Positions 8,180 through 16,831 of a stretch of DNA of 64,000 nucleotides are shown here, piece after piece (the stretch's first letter is position 1; every line of letters starts with the position of its first letter). Below the pieces are notes generated by a model. The model was not told the origin of the DNA. It was given only the letters and a program-made list of their open reading frames with translations, and made no database searches. Both the position numbers and the translations under genes were made by a program. This DNA is from Microbispora amethystogenes (GTDB lineage Bacteria > Actinomycetota > Actinomycetes > Streptosporangiales > Streptosporangiaceae). The stretch lies in contig NZ_BOOB01000016.1 in NCBI RefSeq assembly GCF_016863015.1, positions 1 through 64,000 on the forward strand. Direction: 5' to 3'.

Positions 8180-8745
8180 GGTCGTTCTCCTTCTCCCAAT
8201 GACTGACGGATCTGCGCGCGGGCGCGGTTGAGCCGCGAGGCCACGGTGCCGGGCGGGATGGCGAGCGCGTCGGCCACCTCCTGGTAGGTGAGGCCGGCCC
8301 AGGCGACGAGCAGCAGCACGTCGCGGTCGGCCCGTTTGAGCCGTAGCAGGGCCCGCGCCAGCGGGCGGTTGACGGCCAGGGTGTTGACGCCGTCCTCCAC
8401 CCGCGCGCCCGCTATCTCACCCGGGTGCACCCCGCTGCGCAGGTACGCGCGGTAGAGGCCCGTCTCGGCACGCCGGCGTCTGCCGATCATGTTCGAGGCG
8501 ATGCCGTAGAGCCACGGCCGGGCGTCGGGGCGGCCCCGGTCGTAAGCGCCCCGGCTCTGGAAGGCGGCCAGAAAGGTGTCGGCGACGACGTCCTCCGCCT
8601 CGCCGGGACCCAGTCGCCTGGTCACGTAGCGGTGCAGGAGCGGCGCGTGCCGGTCGAACAGGACGGCGAAGATCTCCGGCTCGTGCAGCGATCTCCCGAT
8701 GAGGGTCGCGTCATCCGCCGCGACGACTTCGCGGGTGGTTGTCAT
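8176..8745 (-). CDS. ECF-type RNA polymerase sigma factor
   Basis: At 189 residues it fits a sigma-70 group 4 factor made of regions 2 and 4. Region 2 (about residues 25-95) contains FDRHAPLLHRYVTRRLG, EDVVADTFLAAF and DARPWLYGIASNMIGRRRR. Region 4 (about 125-180) has LLRLKRADRDVLLLVAWAG, then the helix-turn-helix TYQEVADALAIPPGTVASRL. It redirects RNA polymerase to a small set of promoters in response to a signal. The partner gene overlaps by ATGA, consistent with a sigma/regulator pair. ATG 8745 has an AAAGG sequence upstream. Confidence 0.92.
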   Translation of the reverse strand: MTTTREVVAADDATLIGRSLHEPEIFAVLFDRHAPLLHRYVTRRLGPGEAEDVVADTFLAAFQSRGAYDRGRPDARPWLYGIASNMIGRRRRAETGLYRAYLRSGVHPGEIAGARVEDGVNTLAVNRPLARALLRLKRADRDVLLLVAWAGLTYQEVADALAIPPGTVASRLNRARAQIRQSLGEGERP

Positions 8746-8844
8746 GCATCTCGGCCTTTCCTGGCGTATGCGGTCACCTGTACTTGCCGCGCCAGGCCGA
8801 AATGCTTCATTCCCGGGACGTACGCCGGTCGCCGGCGTCCCGGG

Positions 8845-10068
8845 TCACACCTCTCCCTTGATCTCCAGTCGTTCGAGCGCCTTGGTCAGCGGGTGGACGG
8901 TCAGGCCGATCTGCCACTCCCGGGCGCCCAGCGCGCGCAGCCGCGCGGCCACCGACTCCTCCGTGATCGGAGCGGGCGGCTCCCACGTGAGGCGGCGTAC
9001 GGTGTCGGGCTGGAGCAGGTTCTCGGTCGGCATGCGGTGCTCGTCGGCCAGCGCGGCGACGACGGCCCGCGCCGCTGCGAGCCGCTTGGCCGCGGCCGGG
9101 TCGCGGTCGGCCCATCGGTTGGCCGGGGGAGGGCCGTCCCCGGGCCCCACGGGCTGCGGCAGCGCCGGCTCGGGCATCGTGCGGCCCCGGTTCACCGCGG
9201 CGAGCCAGTCGTTCAGGTGGCGCCGGGCGCTGCGGCCGACGAAGGGCGTGATCTCGGTGAGCGACTTGGTCGTCCGGGGCTGGTCGAGCGCGGCCTGCAC
9301 GATCGCCGAGTCGGGCAGCACCCGGCCCGGCGCGAGGTCGGCCTCCCGCGCGATCTCGTCGCGCAGCGTCCACAGCTCCCGCACCACGGCGAGCCCGCGC
9401 AGCGAGCGGACCCGGTGGATGCCGGAGGTGCGCCGCCACGGATCGGTGCGCGGCGGATGGGCGGGGGCGGCGAGGATCGCGGCGAACTCCTCCAGCGCCC
9501 ACTCCAGCTTGCCCGTCCCGGTCAGCTCGTCGTGCAGGAAGTCGCGCAGCTCGACCAGCACCTCCACGTCGAGCGCGGCGTACCGCAGCCAGTCCTCCGG
9601 CAGCGGGCGGGTCGACCAGTCCGCGGCCGAGTGCCCCTTCTCCAGCCGCAGCCCGAGGACCAGCTCGACCATGGTGCCGAGGCCCACCCGCTCGTAGCCG
9701 AGCAGCCGTCCGGCCAGCTCGGTGTCGAACAGCCGCCGCGGCCGGAAGCCGAGCTCCGCGAGGCAGGGCAGGTCCTGGTTCGCGGCGTGCAGGACGATCT
9801 CGGCCTCCCGCAGCGCCTCGTCCAGCGCCGACAGGTCGGGACAGGCGACGGGGTCGATCAACGCGCTGCCCGCGCCGGCCCGGCGCAGCTGCACCAGGTA
9901 GGCGCGGCCGCTGTAGCGGTAGCCGGAGGCGCGCTCGGCGTCGACGGCCACGGGTCCCGTGCCGCGCGCGAAGGCCTCCACGGCGGCCCTCAGCGCGGCG
10001 GGGTCCTCGATGACGGGCGGGATTCCCTCGCGCGGCTCCAACAGCGGCTGGATTACGGGTTCTGACAC
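8845..10068 (-). CDS. rnd: Ribonuclease D (3'-5' exoribonuclease with HRDC domain)
   Basis: A 407-residue DEDD exonuclease. The first metal site is VAVDAERASGYRYSGRAYLVQL (Asp and Glu at roughly 42-44). VLHAANQDLPCL carries the second Asp. The third motif (WLRYAALDVEVLVEL) has Tyr four residues before the Asp, as in DEDDy enzymes. An HRDC domain lies at about 210-300 (ELWTLRDEIAREADLAPGRVLPDSAI), and a further C-terminal helical part ends near KALERLEIKGEV. Role: trimming of structured RNAs such as tRNA 3' ends. The GTG start at 10068 follows the DUF3000 stop by 3 bases, so the two genes are cotranscribed, an arrangement usual in actinobacteria. Confidence 0.92.
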   Translation of the reverse strand: MSEPVIQPLLEPREGIPPVIEDPAALRAAVEAFARGTGPVAVDAERASGYRYSGRAYLVQLRRAGAGSALIDPVACPDLSALDEALREAEIVLHAANQDLPCLAELGFRPRRLFDTELAGRLLGYERVGLGTMVELVLGLRLEKGHSAADWSTRPLPEDWLRYAALDVEVLVELRDFLHDELTGTGKLEWALEEFAAILAAPAHPPRTDPWRRTSGIHRVRSLRGLAVVRELWTLRDEIAREADLAPGRVLPDSAIVQAALDQPRTTKSLTEITPFVGRSARRHLNDWLAAVNRGRTMPEPALPQPVGPGDGPPPANRWADRDPAAAKRLAAARAVVAALADEHRMPTENLLQPDTVRRLTWEPPAPITEESVAARLRALGAREWQIGLTVHPLTKALERLEIKGEV

Positions 10069-10071
10069 TGG

Positions 10072-10668
10072 CTACGGGACCTTCGGGTCATCTCTGCGGG
10101 CGGGACGCGGGTGCAGCGTCGCGACGTCGGGGGGCAACGGGGGGATGCCCGCCGCCAGGCACATCAGATCGCACCACGCGGCCGCGTGGGGCGACATGTC
10201 CTCGTCGAGCGGCGACCACGAGGCCCGCAGCTCGATCTCGGTGGTGACGGGGTCGTCCGCCTTGCTGCCGAACCCCTCCGAGACCGCCCGGGTGACCGTG
10301 CCGCCGACCGCGGCGTACCGCGCGCCGTGCGCGTCGAGCGCCTCGGTGAGCCAGCTCCAGGCCACCGGCCCGAGCAGCGGGTCCGTGGTCATCTCGGGCT
10401 CCACGTCGGCCCGTACGTAGGCGACCAGGCGGAACTGCCCCTCCCAGCCGCGCTGGCCGTCGGGGTCGAACAACAGGATCAGGCGGCCGACGGCGAGCTC
10501 GTCGTCGTCGCGGTAGACGGAGGCGCCGACGGCCCCGGAGTACGGCGCGAGCCGCTGGGGCGCCGGGATGTCCTCCAGCTCGATCTCCGGCCGGACCCCG
10601 GCGGGGCGCAGCGTCTCCAGCGCGCGCCGGAAGGCGGCGGGAGGCGCCGGCGGCTCACCGAGGGTCAT
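10072..10668 (-). CDS. DUF3000 family protein
   Basis: A protein of about 198 residues belonging to DUF3000, a family confined to actinobacteria and of unknown function, usually found beside RNase D and hemE as here. Recognisable blocks are FRRALETLRPAGVRPEI, ELEDIPAPQRLAPYSGA, LILLFDPDGQRGWEGQFRLVAYV, SWLTEALDAHGARYAAVGGTVTR, and the C-terminal ELRASWSP....HAAAWCDLMCLAAG. No catalytic motif is evident. I place the start at ATG 10668, where family similarity begins. A second ATG at 10728 would add 20 residues. Neither has a strong ribosome site, so the start is uncertain. Confidence 0.85.
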   Translation of the reverse strand: MTLGEPPAPPAAFRRALETLRPAGVRPEIELEDIPAPQRLAPYSGAVGASVYRDDDELAVGRLILLFDPDGQRGWEGQFRLVAYVRADVEPEMTTDPLLGPVAWSWLTEALDAHGARYAAVGGTVTRAVSEGFGSKADDPVTTEIELRASWSPLDEDMSPHAAAWCDLMCLAAGIPPLPPDVATLHPRPARRDDPKVP

Positions 10669-11148
10669 GACGGAAGAGTAGGTCGGATTCGGGAGAGCGC
10701 GAAGCAGGGGGGTGGCTGTGGGGGACATGAGAGGTCGTCAAGCCGTCGCCGCCGCTCGCGTTCTCGGGCGCCCGCCTCCCCGGCGGCAGGCAGGTCGCTC
10801 GGCACTGTGATCGGCACCGTGATCAGTGCGGTGTTCGGGGGAACTCCACATCGAAGTCATCGCTCCGGGGCCTCTCGTCGGATCCACGGTCGTGGCGGTC
10901 GCTCGGGACTGATCCGACGTTGGCACGTCCCGCCGACATTTCCCCGCATCGCACTCGGCGTGTCTCGAAAGTGGTATTGGAATCGATGCCGGATGGCCGA
11001 TTGACGAACACATTGCCGAGCTGTGAGGCGACTCACAGGAGGGGATGGGGTTCACCTTACGGGATCGGCGGAGTTTTTCGCGTCCTCCGGGAACTCCAGG
11101 TGGCGGGTCACGGCGCCGGGCGGCCCCCGGGCATGGCAGGCTGGTGCC
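10669..11148. other. Divergent intergenic region upstream of hemE
   Basis: About 480 bases separate the divergently transcribed DUF3000 gene and hemE. The clearest element is a perfect hairpin, CTGTGAG (11021-11027) and CTCACAG (11032-11038) with a 4-base loop, ending 110 bases before the hemE start; it could be an operator or a leader structure. A TTGACG at about 11001-11006 could be a -35 element, but no matching -10 is obvious. I found no coding frame with domain support here. Confidence 0.45.
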
Positions 11149-12186
11149 GTGAAACCCCAGCTCGCCGAATCCGTCTTCGTCCGCGCCTGCCGGCGGGAGG
11201 CCGTCCCGCACACGCCCGTCTGGTACATGCGACAGGCCGGGCGTTCACTGCCCGAGTACCGGAGGGTGCGCGCGGGCGTCGAGATGCTCACCGCCTGCGC
11301 CACGCCCGACCTGGTGGTGGAGATCACCATGCAGCCGGTCCGCAGGTACGGCACCGACGCGGCGATCTTCTTCAGCGACATCGTGGTCCCGCTCAAGGCG
11401 ATCGGCGTCGACCTGGACATCAAGCCAGGCGTCGGCCCGGTCGTCGAGACCCCCATCCGCGACAAGACGGGCATCGACACCCTGCGGCCGCTGGAGCCGG
11501 ACGACGTGCCGTACGTCACGGAGGCCGTCGGCGCGCTCACCGGCGAGCTGGGCGGGACCCCGCTGATCGGCTTCGCCGGCGGGCCGTTCACGCTCGCGTC
11601 GTACCTCATCGAGGGCGGCCCGTCCAAGAACCACGACCGCACCAAGGCCATGATGTACGGCGAGCCCGAGCTGTGGCACTCCCTGATGGAGCGGCTCGGC
11701 GCGATCACGCTCGCCTTCCTGCGCGTGCAGGCCCTGGCCGGGGCGTCGGCCGTCCAGCTCTTCGACTCGTGGGTGGGCGCGGTCGCGCCGCAGGACTACC
11801 GCACGTACGTGCTGCCGCACACCAGCCGGATCTTCGCCGGGCTCGCGGACCTCGGGGTGCCGCGCATCCACTTCGGCGTCGGCACCGGCGAGCTGCTCGG
11901 CCTGATGGGCGAGGCCGGCGCCGACGTGGTGGGCGTCGACTGGCGGGTGCCGCTCGACGAGGCCGCGCTCCGGGTGGGCGCGGGCAAGGCGCTGCAGGGC
12001 AACCTCGACCCGGCGATCCTGCTGGCTCCGTGGGAGGTCGTCGAGAGCCGGGCCAGGGACGTGCTCGAACGCGGGCGGGTGGCCGAGGGGCACGTGTTCA
12101 ACCTCGGCCACGGCGTGCTCCCCTCGACCGATCCCGACCAGCTCGCCCGGCTCACCGACCTCGTCCACGAGGCGTCGGCCCGCTGA
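11149..12186 (+). CDS. hemE: Uroporphyrinogen decarboxylase
   Basis: The 345-residue enzyme removes four carboxyl groups from uroporphyrinogen III to give coproporphyrinogen III in heme synthesis. The two family signatures are present: [16 protein letters not shown] at residues ~24-39 (binding Arg residues) and [17 protein letters not shown] near residue 143. [23 protein letters not shown] and [14 protein letters not shown] also fit. The GTG at 11149 gives the usual length; upstream in-frame starts add a sequence not seen in the family. It is divergent from DUF3000-rnd and convergent with the DUF4349 lipoprotein gene. The later steps hemY and hemQ lie 14 kb further on. Confidence 0.95.
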   Translation: MKPQLAESVFVRACRREAVPHTPVWYMRQAGRSLPEYRRVRAGVEMLTACATPDLVVEITMQPVRRYGTDAAIFFSDIVVPLKAIGVDLDIKPGVGPVVETPIRDKTGIDTLRPLEPDDVPYVTEAVGALTGELGGTPLIGFAGGPFTLASYLIEGGPSKNHDRTKAMMYGEPELWHSLMERLGAITLAFLRVQALAGASAVQLFDSWVGAVAPQDYRTYVLPHTSRIFAGLADLGVPRIHFGVGTGELLGLMGEAGADVVGVDWRVPLDEAALRVGAGKALQGNLDPAILLAPWEVVESRARDVLERGRVAEGHVFNLGHGVLPSTDPDQLARLTDLVHEASAR

Positions 12187-12204
12187 CCGCTGCTCCGGCC
12201 GGTC

Positions 12205-13242
12205 CTACTCGGGCTCGTCGCCGGGCGCCTGCCCGGGTCCGGGGGTGTACACCGGTGTCCGGACCGGCGGACGCGGCGCGGCGGGTGCGGGAGGCGCGGG
12301 CGGCCTGCGGCGGCGGACCCGGCGCGCGATCTCCCGGCCGGCCAGCCACAGCGCGGCGGCCACGGCGATCCAGGGCAGCAGCACGCCCACCACGGTCAGC
12401 GTCACCCCGGTCGCCGTGGACAGGGCGTTCCACCCGGCCCGGAGCCCGGCGAGGAAGCCCGGCGTGTCCTCCTGCTTCTTCGCGGGCGGGGAGGGGGAGG
12501 CGCCCGGCTGCGGGAACAGGGTGAGCGTCACCGTGCCCATGCCGGTCTGCCCCTCCAGGGCCTTCTGCCTGGCCTGCAGCGACTCCAGCTCGGACTCACG
12601 GCTGGAGATCTCCCGTTCGATCTCCATGATCTCGCCGATCTTGTCGGCCTTCGACAGCAGCGTGCGGAACTGGCCGAGCGCGGCCTCGGCCGACTTCACC
12701 CGGCTGGCGACGTCGGCGACCTCCTCGGTCACGTCCTCGGTGTTCTGCCGCATCGACTTGCGGACGCCGAGATCGCGGCCGAGCTGGGCCAGCACGCCGG
12801 CGTAGCGGTCCGGGGGCACCTTGAACACGATCACCCACTGGCCGCTGCCCGGGGAGTGCTCGTCGCCGGCGTAGAAGTCGCTGCGTTCCTGGGCGACGTA
12901 TCCGCCCGCGCCGCTCACGATCTCCTTGGCGCGGTCGGCCGCCACCGTGACGTCCTTGGCCTCGACGATGAGCTCCGACGTGTAGACGATGGATCGGTCG
13001 GCCTGGCCGAGCTTGAGGTCGCCCTGCTTGCCGTTCCCGCCGGCCGCGGCCTTCGCGTCCTGCGCCGAGCCCGCCGCCGAGCCCCCCGCCGATCCCACTG
13101 CGGGGGCCTGCTCCTGGATGGCGGGCGCCGGTGCGGCGGCGTCGTTCGCCGCGCCGCTCGACGAGTCGCCGCCGCCGGAGCATCCCGTCAACAGAAAGGC
13201 GGCGGCCGCCAGGGCCGCCGCACCGTACCGGATTCGACTCAT
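12205..13242 (-). CDS. DUF4349 domain lipoprotein
   Basis: A 345-residue envelope protein. The N-terminus is a lipoprotein signal with lipobox LLTGC (lipidated Cys 21). A disordered Ser/Gly/Ala-rich linker follows, then DUF4349 from about residue 80 to 280: SIVYTSELIVEAKDVTVAADRAKEIVSGAGGYV, a Cys-free beta segment, and a strong coiled coil (IMEIEREISSRESELESLQARQKALEGQ). One membrane span near residues 275-300 and a basic, Pro-rich tail end the protein. Its function is unknown. DUF4349 genes often neighbour heme genes in actinomycetes, and this one sits directly after hemE, facing it. Confidence 0.85.
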   Translation of the reverse strand: MSRIRYGAAALAAAAFLLTGCSGGGDSSSGAANDAAAPAPAIQEQAPAVGSAGGSAAGSAQDAKAAAGGNGKQGDLKLGQADRSIVYTSELIVEAKDVTVAADRAKEIVSGAGGYVAQERSDFYAGDEHSPGSGQWVIVFKVPPDRYAGVLAQLGRDLGVRKSMRQNTEDVTEEVADVASRVKSAEAALGQFRTLLSKADKIGEIMEIEREISSRESELESLQARQKALEGQTGMGTVTLTLFPQPGASPSPPAKKQEDTPGFLAGLRAGWNALSTATGVTLTVVGVLLPWIAVAAALWLAGREIARRVRRRRPPAPPAPAAPRPPVRTPVYTPGPGQAPGDEPE

Positions 13243-13366
13243 GCTAGGTACATCGGTTCACCCGCACGGACAGTTCGACGCCGGCGATCACGATGGCATC
13301 ACGATGCATCTGGTCATCGCCGCCTCTGGTCATCGCCGGCGTCTCACTGCCGGGGGGTGGAGACGC

Positions 13367-13398
13367 GTGGGCCCCGGCCGGGCCGGGCCGGAGCCCAC
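13367..13398 (-). terminator. Hairpin downstream of the sugar-dehydrogenase-like gene
   Basis: GTGGGC (13367-13372) pairs with GCCCAC (13393-13398), with GGCC-rich inner pairing. It lies 10 bases beyond the stop of the minus-strand gene ending at 13409. No U-tract is present. Confidence 0.6.
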
Positions 13399-13408
13399 GG
13401 GGGTCGTG

Positions 13409-16400
13409 CTAGCTGATCTGCCTGATCAGGTCCTCGGCGTCCCGGACGAGGACGGCGCTGACGGCCGGGTCGGAGACCTTCTTGCCCTCTCCGGCGAACT
13501 CGATGAACTTCTCCAGCCTGCCGACGGCCTTGTGGTTGCGGCCCTTGTCGACCACCTGCTCCTCGGCCTTGTCGAGCTCCTTGAGCAGCGACTCACTCTT
13601 GATCTTGCCCGCCGCCTTGAAGGTCGCCAGCAGCGCGCGCACGTCGGCGAACGAGGTGGTGACCTGGAAGGTGACGGTCTGCTCGGTGGTGAGGCCGGCC
13701 TTGTCGCGGGCGGTGACGGTCAGCGTGTTGTCGCCGAGCGGCAGCGTCCACAGCGGGATCGCCGCCCCGGACTCGACCGTACGGTCGCCGATCTTGGCGG
13801 TGACGCTCGCCACGCCGGAGGTCGCGTCGGTGGCCGAGGAGACCGGCGTGATCGAGGCCGAGTCGCCGTACGCCTTGCTCTCGACGCCGCTCACGGCCAC
13901 CGCGGGGGCGGTCTTGTCGATCTTCACCGTGACGGTGCCGATCTGCGAGACGTTGCCGCCGCTGTCGGTCGCGCGGTAGCGGACCTCGGTGGTGCCCTCG
14001 GTGCTGAGAGTCACGGCGTTGTTGGCGTTCAGCCAGGTGGTGCCGCCGTTGACCGAGTACTGCCGGCTCGCGACCGTGCCGTTGTCGGTCGCGGTGACCG
14101 TCAGCGTCACGTTGCCCTTGTACCAGCCGTTCTCACCGGTCGGCTGGGCCGGGTTGAGCGTGGCGGTCACGGTCGGCGGGGTCTTGTCGGCGACGCCGTC
14201 GCCCACGAAGGTGAACGCGTCCACGTCCACGCCGCCGGTGGAGGTGACGTAGAGCTTGCCGCTGCCCGAGGGGGCGTTCTTCAGGTCGGTGGTCACCGTC
14301 TGCCAGCCGGACCCGGCCGGGATGTCGACCGTCGCGAACGGGTTCGCGGTCGGCGAGTTCCAGCGCAGCGACAGGGTGCCCGCGCCGGTCGCCTGGGTCT
14401 TCACCGCGGTGATGCCGGCGAGGTTGACCGGGTCGTAGCCGATGTAGTCACCCGCGTCGAACGAGGTGACCTTGTTGAGGCCGGACGCCGTCGCGTCCGG
14501 GGTCTTGGTGACGCCCTTGCTGTCGTCCCCGTGCTCGGCCTGCATGAGCTTGGGGTTGAGGATCAGGGTCGCGTCGCCGGAGGCGCCGGGGATGCCGTTG
14601 GCGCCGTTGTCGCGGTAGCTGACCACGACCACGCCGAAGATGTTCTCGGTCACGCCGTGCTCGGGAGCGTCCGCGGGGGTCGCCCAGGTGACGGTGCAGC
14701 CCGTGCCGGTCGTGATCGGGTGGGCGTGGGTGTCGTGGCCGAGGCCGAAGGTCCACGCGACCCGGCTGCAGGTGGGGCTGTCGCCGTCCTCCTGGTCGGT
14801 CACCTTGACCTTGAACGGAACCGCGTTGCCCCAGTCGATGAAGCCGCCGTCGCCGGGGGTCTCGATGGAGACCTTGGGCGCGGTGTTGCCGACGGTGATC
14901 TCGACGGTGGCGAGGCCGAACCGGCCGCCCGCGTCGGTGACCCGCAGCCGGGCCGTGTACTGCCCGAGCTTGTCGTAGGTGTGGGTCGCCGTCACGCCCT
15001 TGGCGTCGAACGTGCCGTCGCCGTCGAAGTCCCACTCGTAGGTCAGGTCGCCGGCCTCGGAGTCGGAGGACTTGGCGCCGCTGAACGCGACGGTGAGCGG
15101 CGCGTTGGTGCCCGACGTCCGGTCCGTGGTGATCTTCGCCTGCGGGGCCTTGTTGCCGGGCGAGTAGTCGATGCGGTACAGGCCCGAGTCGGGGTTGGCG
15201 CGGAAGAAGCCGTCGCCGTACTCGAGGACGTACAGCGCCCCGTCGGGGCCGAACTCGAGGTCCATCGGGTTGTCCGTGATGGGCATCGCCATCTTGGTCA
15301 GCTCGGCGTTGGGCAGGAAGTGCTCGAGCTTGGTGACCGGCCCGTCGGAGCCGGACACCGTGAACGCCGCCAGGTAGTCCTGCGAGAACTCGCCGAAGAA
15401 GAACTTGTTGTCCCAGTACTCGGGGAACTTCGTCGCCGACTTGTTGTCCGCGTCGTAGTGGTAGACCGGGCCGCCCATCGGGGCCTGGCCGTTCTGCACC
15501 GGGTCGAACTCGGTCAGCCCGGACCACTCCGCCGGCTGGTCGCTCGCGCGGTCGCCGTAGTACATGTCGGCCGGGGTCGCCGGGGGCAGCTTCTCCAGGC
15601 CGGTGTTCCAGACGGAGTCGTTGGTCGCGCCGCCCGCGCAGTCGAAGAACTCACGCGGCTTGGAGTTCGCGTAGTCCCAGTGGTTGTAGTTGAAGTTGTT
15701 CCCGGTGCAGTACGGCCAGCCGCCGTTCATCGGCTTGTCCAGCGGGGTGACGTTCCACTCCACGAGACCCATCGGGCCGCGCTGGGGGTCGGCTGCGCCG
15801 GCGTCCGGGCCGTAGTCGCCCCAGGAGAGCGTGCCGGTCTTCCCGTCGACGTCGATGCGGAACGGGTTCCGCACGCCCATCACGAAGATCTCGGGCCGGG
15901 TCTTGGCCGTGCCCTTCGGGAACAGGTTGCCGTCGGGCACCGTGTAGGAGCCGTCCGCGCCCACCTTGATCCGCAGGATCTTGCCGCGCAGGTCGTTGGT
16001 GCTGCCCGCGCCGCGGCGGTCGTCGAAGCCGGGGTTCATGCCGGGGGCGTCGTTGTTGGGCGCCATGCCGTTGGCGCCGGGGGTGCTGGCCGGGGTGTTG
16101 TCACCGGTCGCCAGGTAGAGGTTGCCGTCGTCGTCCCAGTCGAAGTCGCCGGCGACGTGGCAGCACTGCCCGCGGTTGGTCTCGACCTTGATGATGACCT
16201 GCTCGGTGGACAGGTCGAGCTTGCCGCCGTCCCACTTGAACCGGGAGAGCTGGTTGTAGCCCTTCCACTGGTTCCAGTAGGACACGTCCGCGCCGGCGGG
16301 CAGGGAGTTGGGCGCCGATCCGGCCGGGGTCGTCTCCGGGTACGGAGCCGTCATCTTCCGGGGCGCGTAGTAGACGTAGACCCACTTGTTGTCCGCGAAG

Positions 16401-16717
16401 TCGGGGTCCAGGCCGATCGTCTGCAGGCCGTCCTCGGAGTTGTTGTAGACGTCGATCGTGTTGACGATCTTCGTCACTCCGGTGGCCGGGTCCGTCAGCC
16501 GGAGGTCGCCGTTGCGGGCGGTGTGCAGGACGCGGCTGTCGGGCAGGACCGCCATGTCGATCGGCTCGCCGACGTCCTTGGTGAGAGTGACCTTCTCGTA
16601 GTTCTGCCAGTTCAGAGCCGGCTCGTCGGCCGCCTGGGCGGGTGCGGCGGTGAACGCCGCGAACGGGAGAGTCAGTGCTGCGGCGAGACCACCGAGCAGC
16701 ATGCGAGTACGCTTCAA
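13409..16717 (-). CDS. Secreted multidomain PQQ-type sugar dehydrogenase-like protein (GSDH + PKD + carbohydrate-binding + Ig-like + C-terminal helical domain)
   Basis: About 1102 residues. A Sec signal (ending AQA near 29) is followed by a glucose/sorbosone-dehydrogenase-type beta-propeller at ~40-520 (PIDMAVLPDSRVLHTARNGDLRL, GLQTIGLDPDF, GVRNPFRIDVD, EFGPDGALYVLEYGDG). Next come a PKD domain (~530-610), a beta domain, a CBM6-like module (~720-840, FDAGDYIGYDPVNL), an OmpL47-like Ig repeat (GWYKGNVTLTVTATDNG), another Ig-like repeat, and a helical C-terminal ~80 residues resembling the FIMAH domain. The catalytic domain suggests oxidation of a sugar at the cell surface; cofactor and substrate are not proven. 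TTG 16717 is preferred (AGAGG upstream, basic n-region LKRTR). The next ATG would lose the basic residues. Confidence 0.8.
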   Translation of the reverse strand: MKRTRMLLGGLAAALTLPFAAFTAAPAQAADEPALNWQNYEKVTLTKDVGEPIDMAVLPDSRVLHTARNGDLRLTDPATGVTKIVNTIDVYNNSEDGLQTIGLDPDFADNKWVYVYYAPRKMTAPYPETTPAGSAPNSLPAGADVSYWNQWKGYNQLSRFKWDGGKLDLSTEQVIIKVETNRGQCCHVAGDFDWDDDGNLYLATGDNTPASTPGANGMAPNNDAPGMNPGFDDRRGAGSTNDLRGKILRIKVGADGSYTVPDGNLFPKGTAKTRPEIFVMGVRNPFRIDVDGKTGTLSWGDYGPDAGAADPQRGPMGLVEWNVTPLDKPMNGGWPYCTGNNFNYNHWDYANSKPREFFDCAGGATNDSVWNTGLEKLPPATPADMYYGDRASDQPAEWSGLTEFDPVQNGQAPMGGPVYHYDADNKSATKFPEYWDNKFFFGEFSQDYLAAFTVSGSDGPVTKLEHFLPNAELTKMAMPITDNPMDLEFGPDGALYVLEYGDGFFRANPDSGLYRIDYSPGNKAPQAKITTDRTSGTNAPLTVAFSGAKSSDSEAGDLTYEWDFDGDGTFDAKGVTATHTYDKLGQYTARLRVTDAGGRFGLATVEITVGNTAPKVSIETPGDGGFIDWGNAVPFKVKVTDQEDGDSPTCSRVAWTFGLGHDTHAHPITTGTGCTVTWATPADAPEHGVTENIFGVVVVSYRDNGANGIPGASGDATLILNPKLMQAEHGDDSKGVTKTPDATASGLNKVTSFDAGDYIGYDPVNLAGITAVKTQATGAGTLSLRWNSPTANPFATVDIPAGSGWQTVTTDLKNAPSGSGKLYVTSTGGVDVDAFTFVGDGVADKTPPTVTATLNPAQPTGENGWYKGNVTLTVTATDNGTVASRQYSVNGGTTWLNANNAVTLSTEGTTEVRYRATDSGGNVSQIGTVTVKIDKTAPAVAVSGVESKAYGDSASITPVSSATDATSGVASVTAKIGDRTVESGAAIPLWTLPLGDNTLTVTARDKAGLTTEQTVTFQVTTSFADVRALLATFKAAGKIKSESLLKELDKAEEQVVDKGRNHKAVGRLEKFIEFAGEGKKVSDPAVSAVLVRDAEDLIRQIS

Positions 16718-16831
16718 GTCTGCTGCGCCTCTTCTCTTCGTGGGGGGTGGCAAGGCAACGGCGGGCCGCCACGAGTGCCGCTGCGAACGAACACGTGGCG
16801 GTCCGCCGATTCCCGGCGGCTGTTGAGAGCG

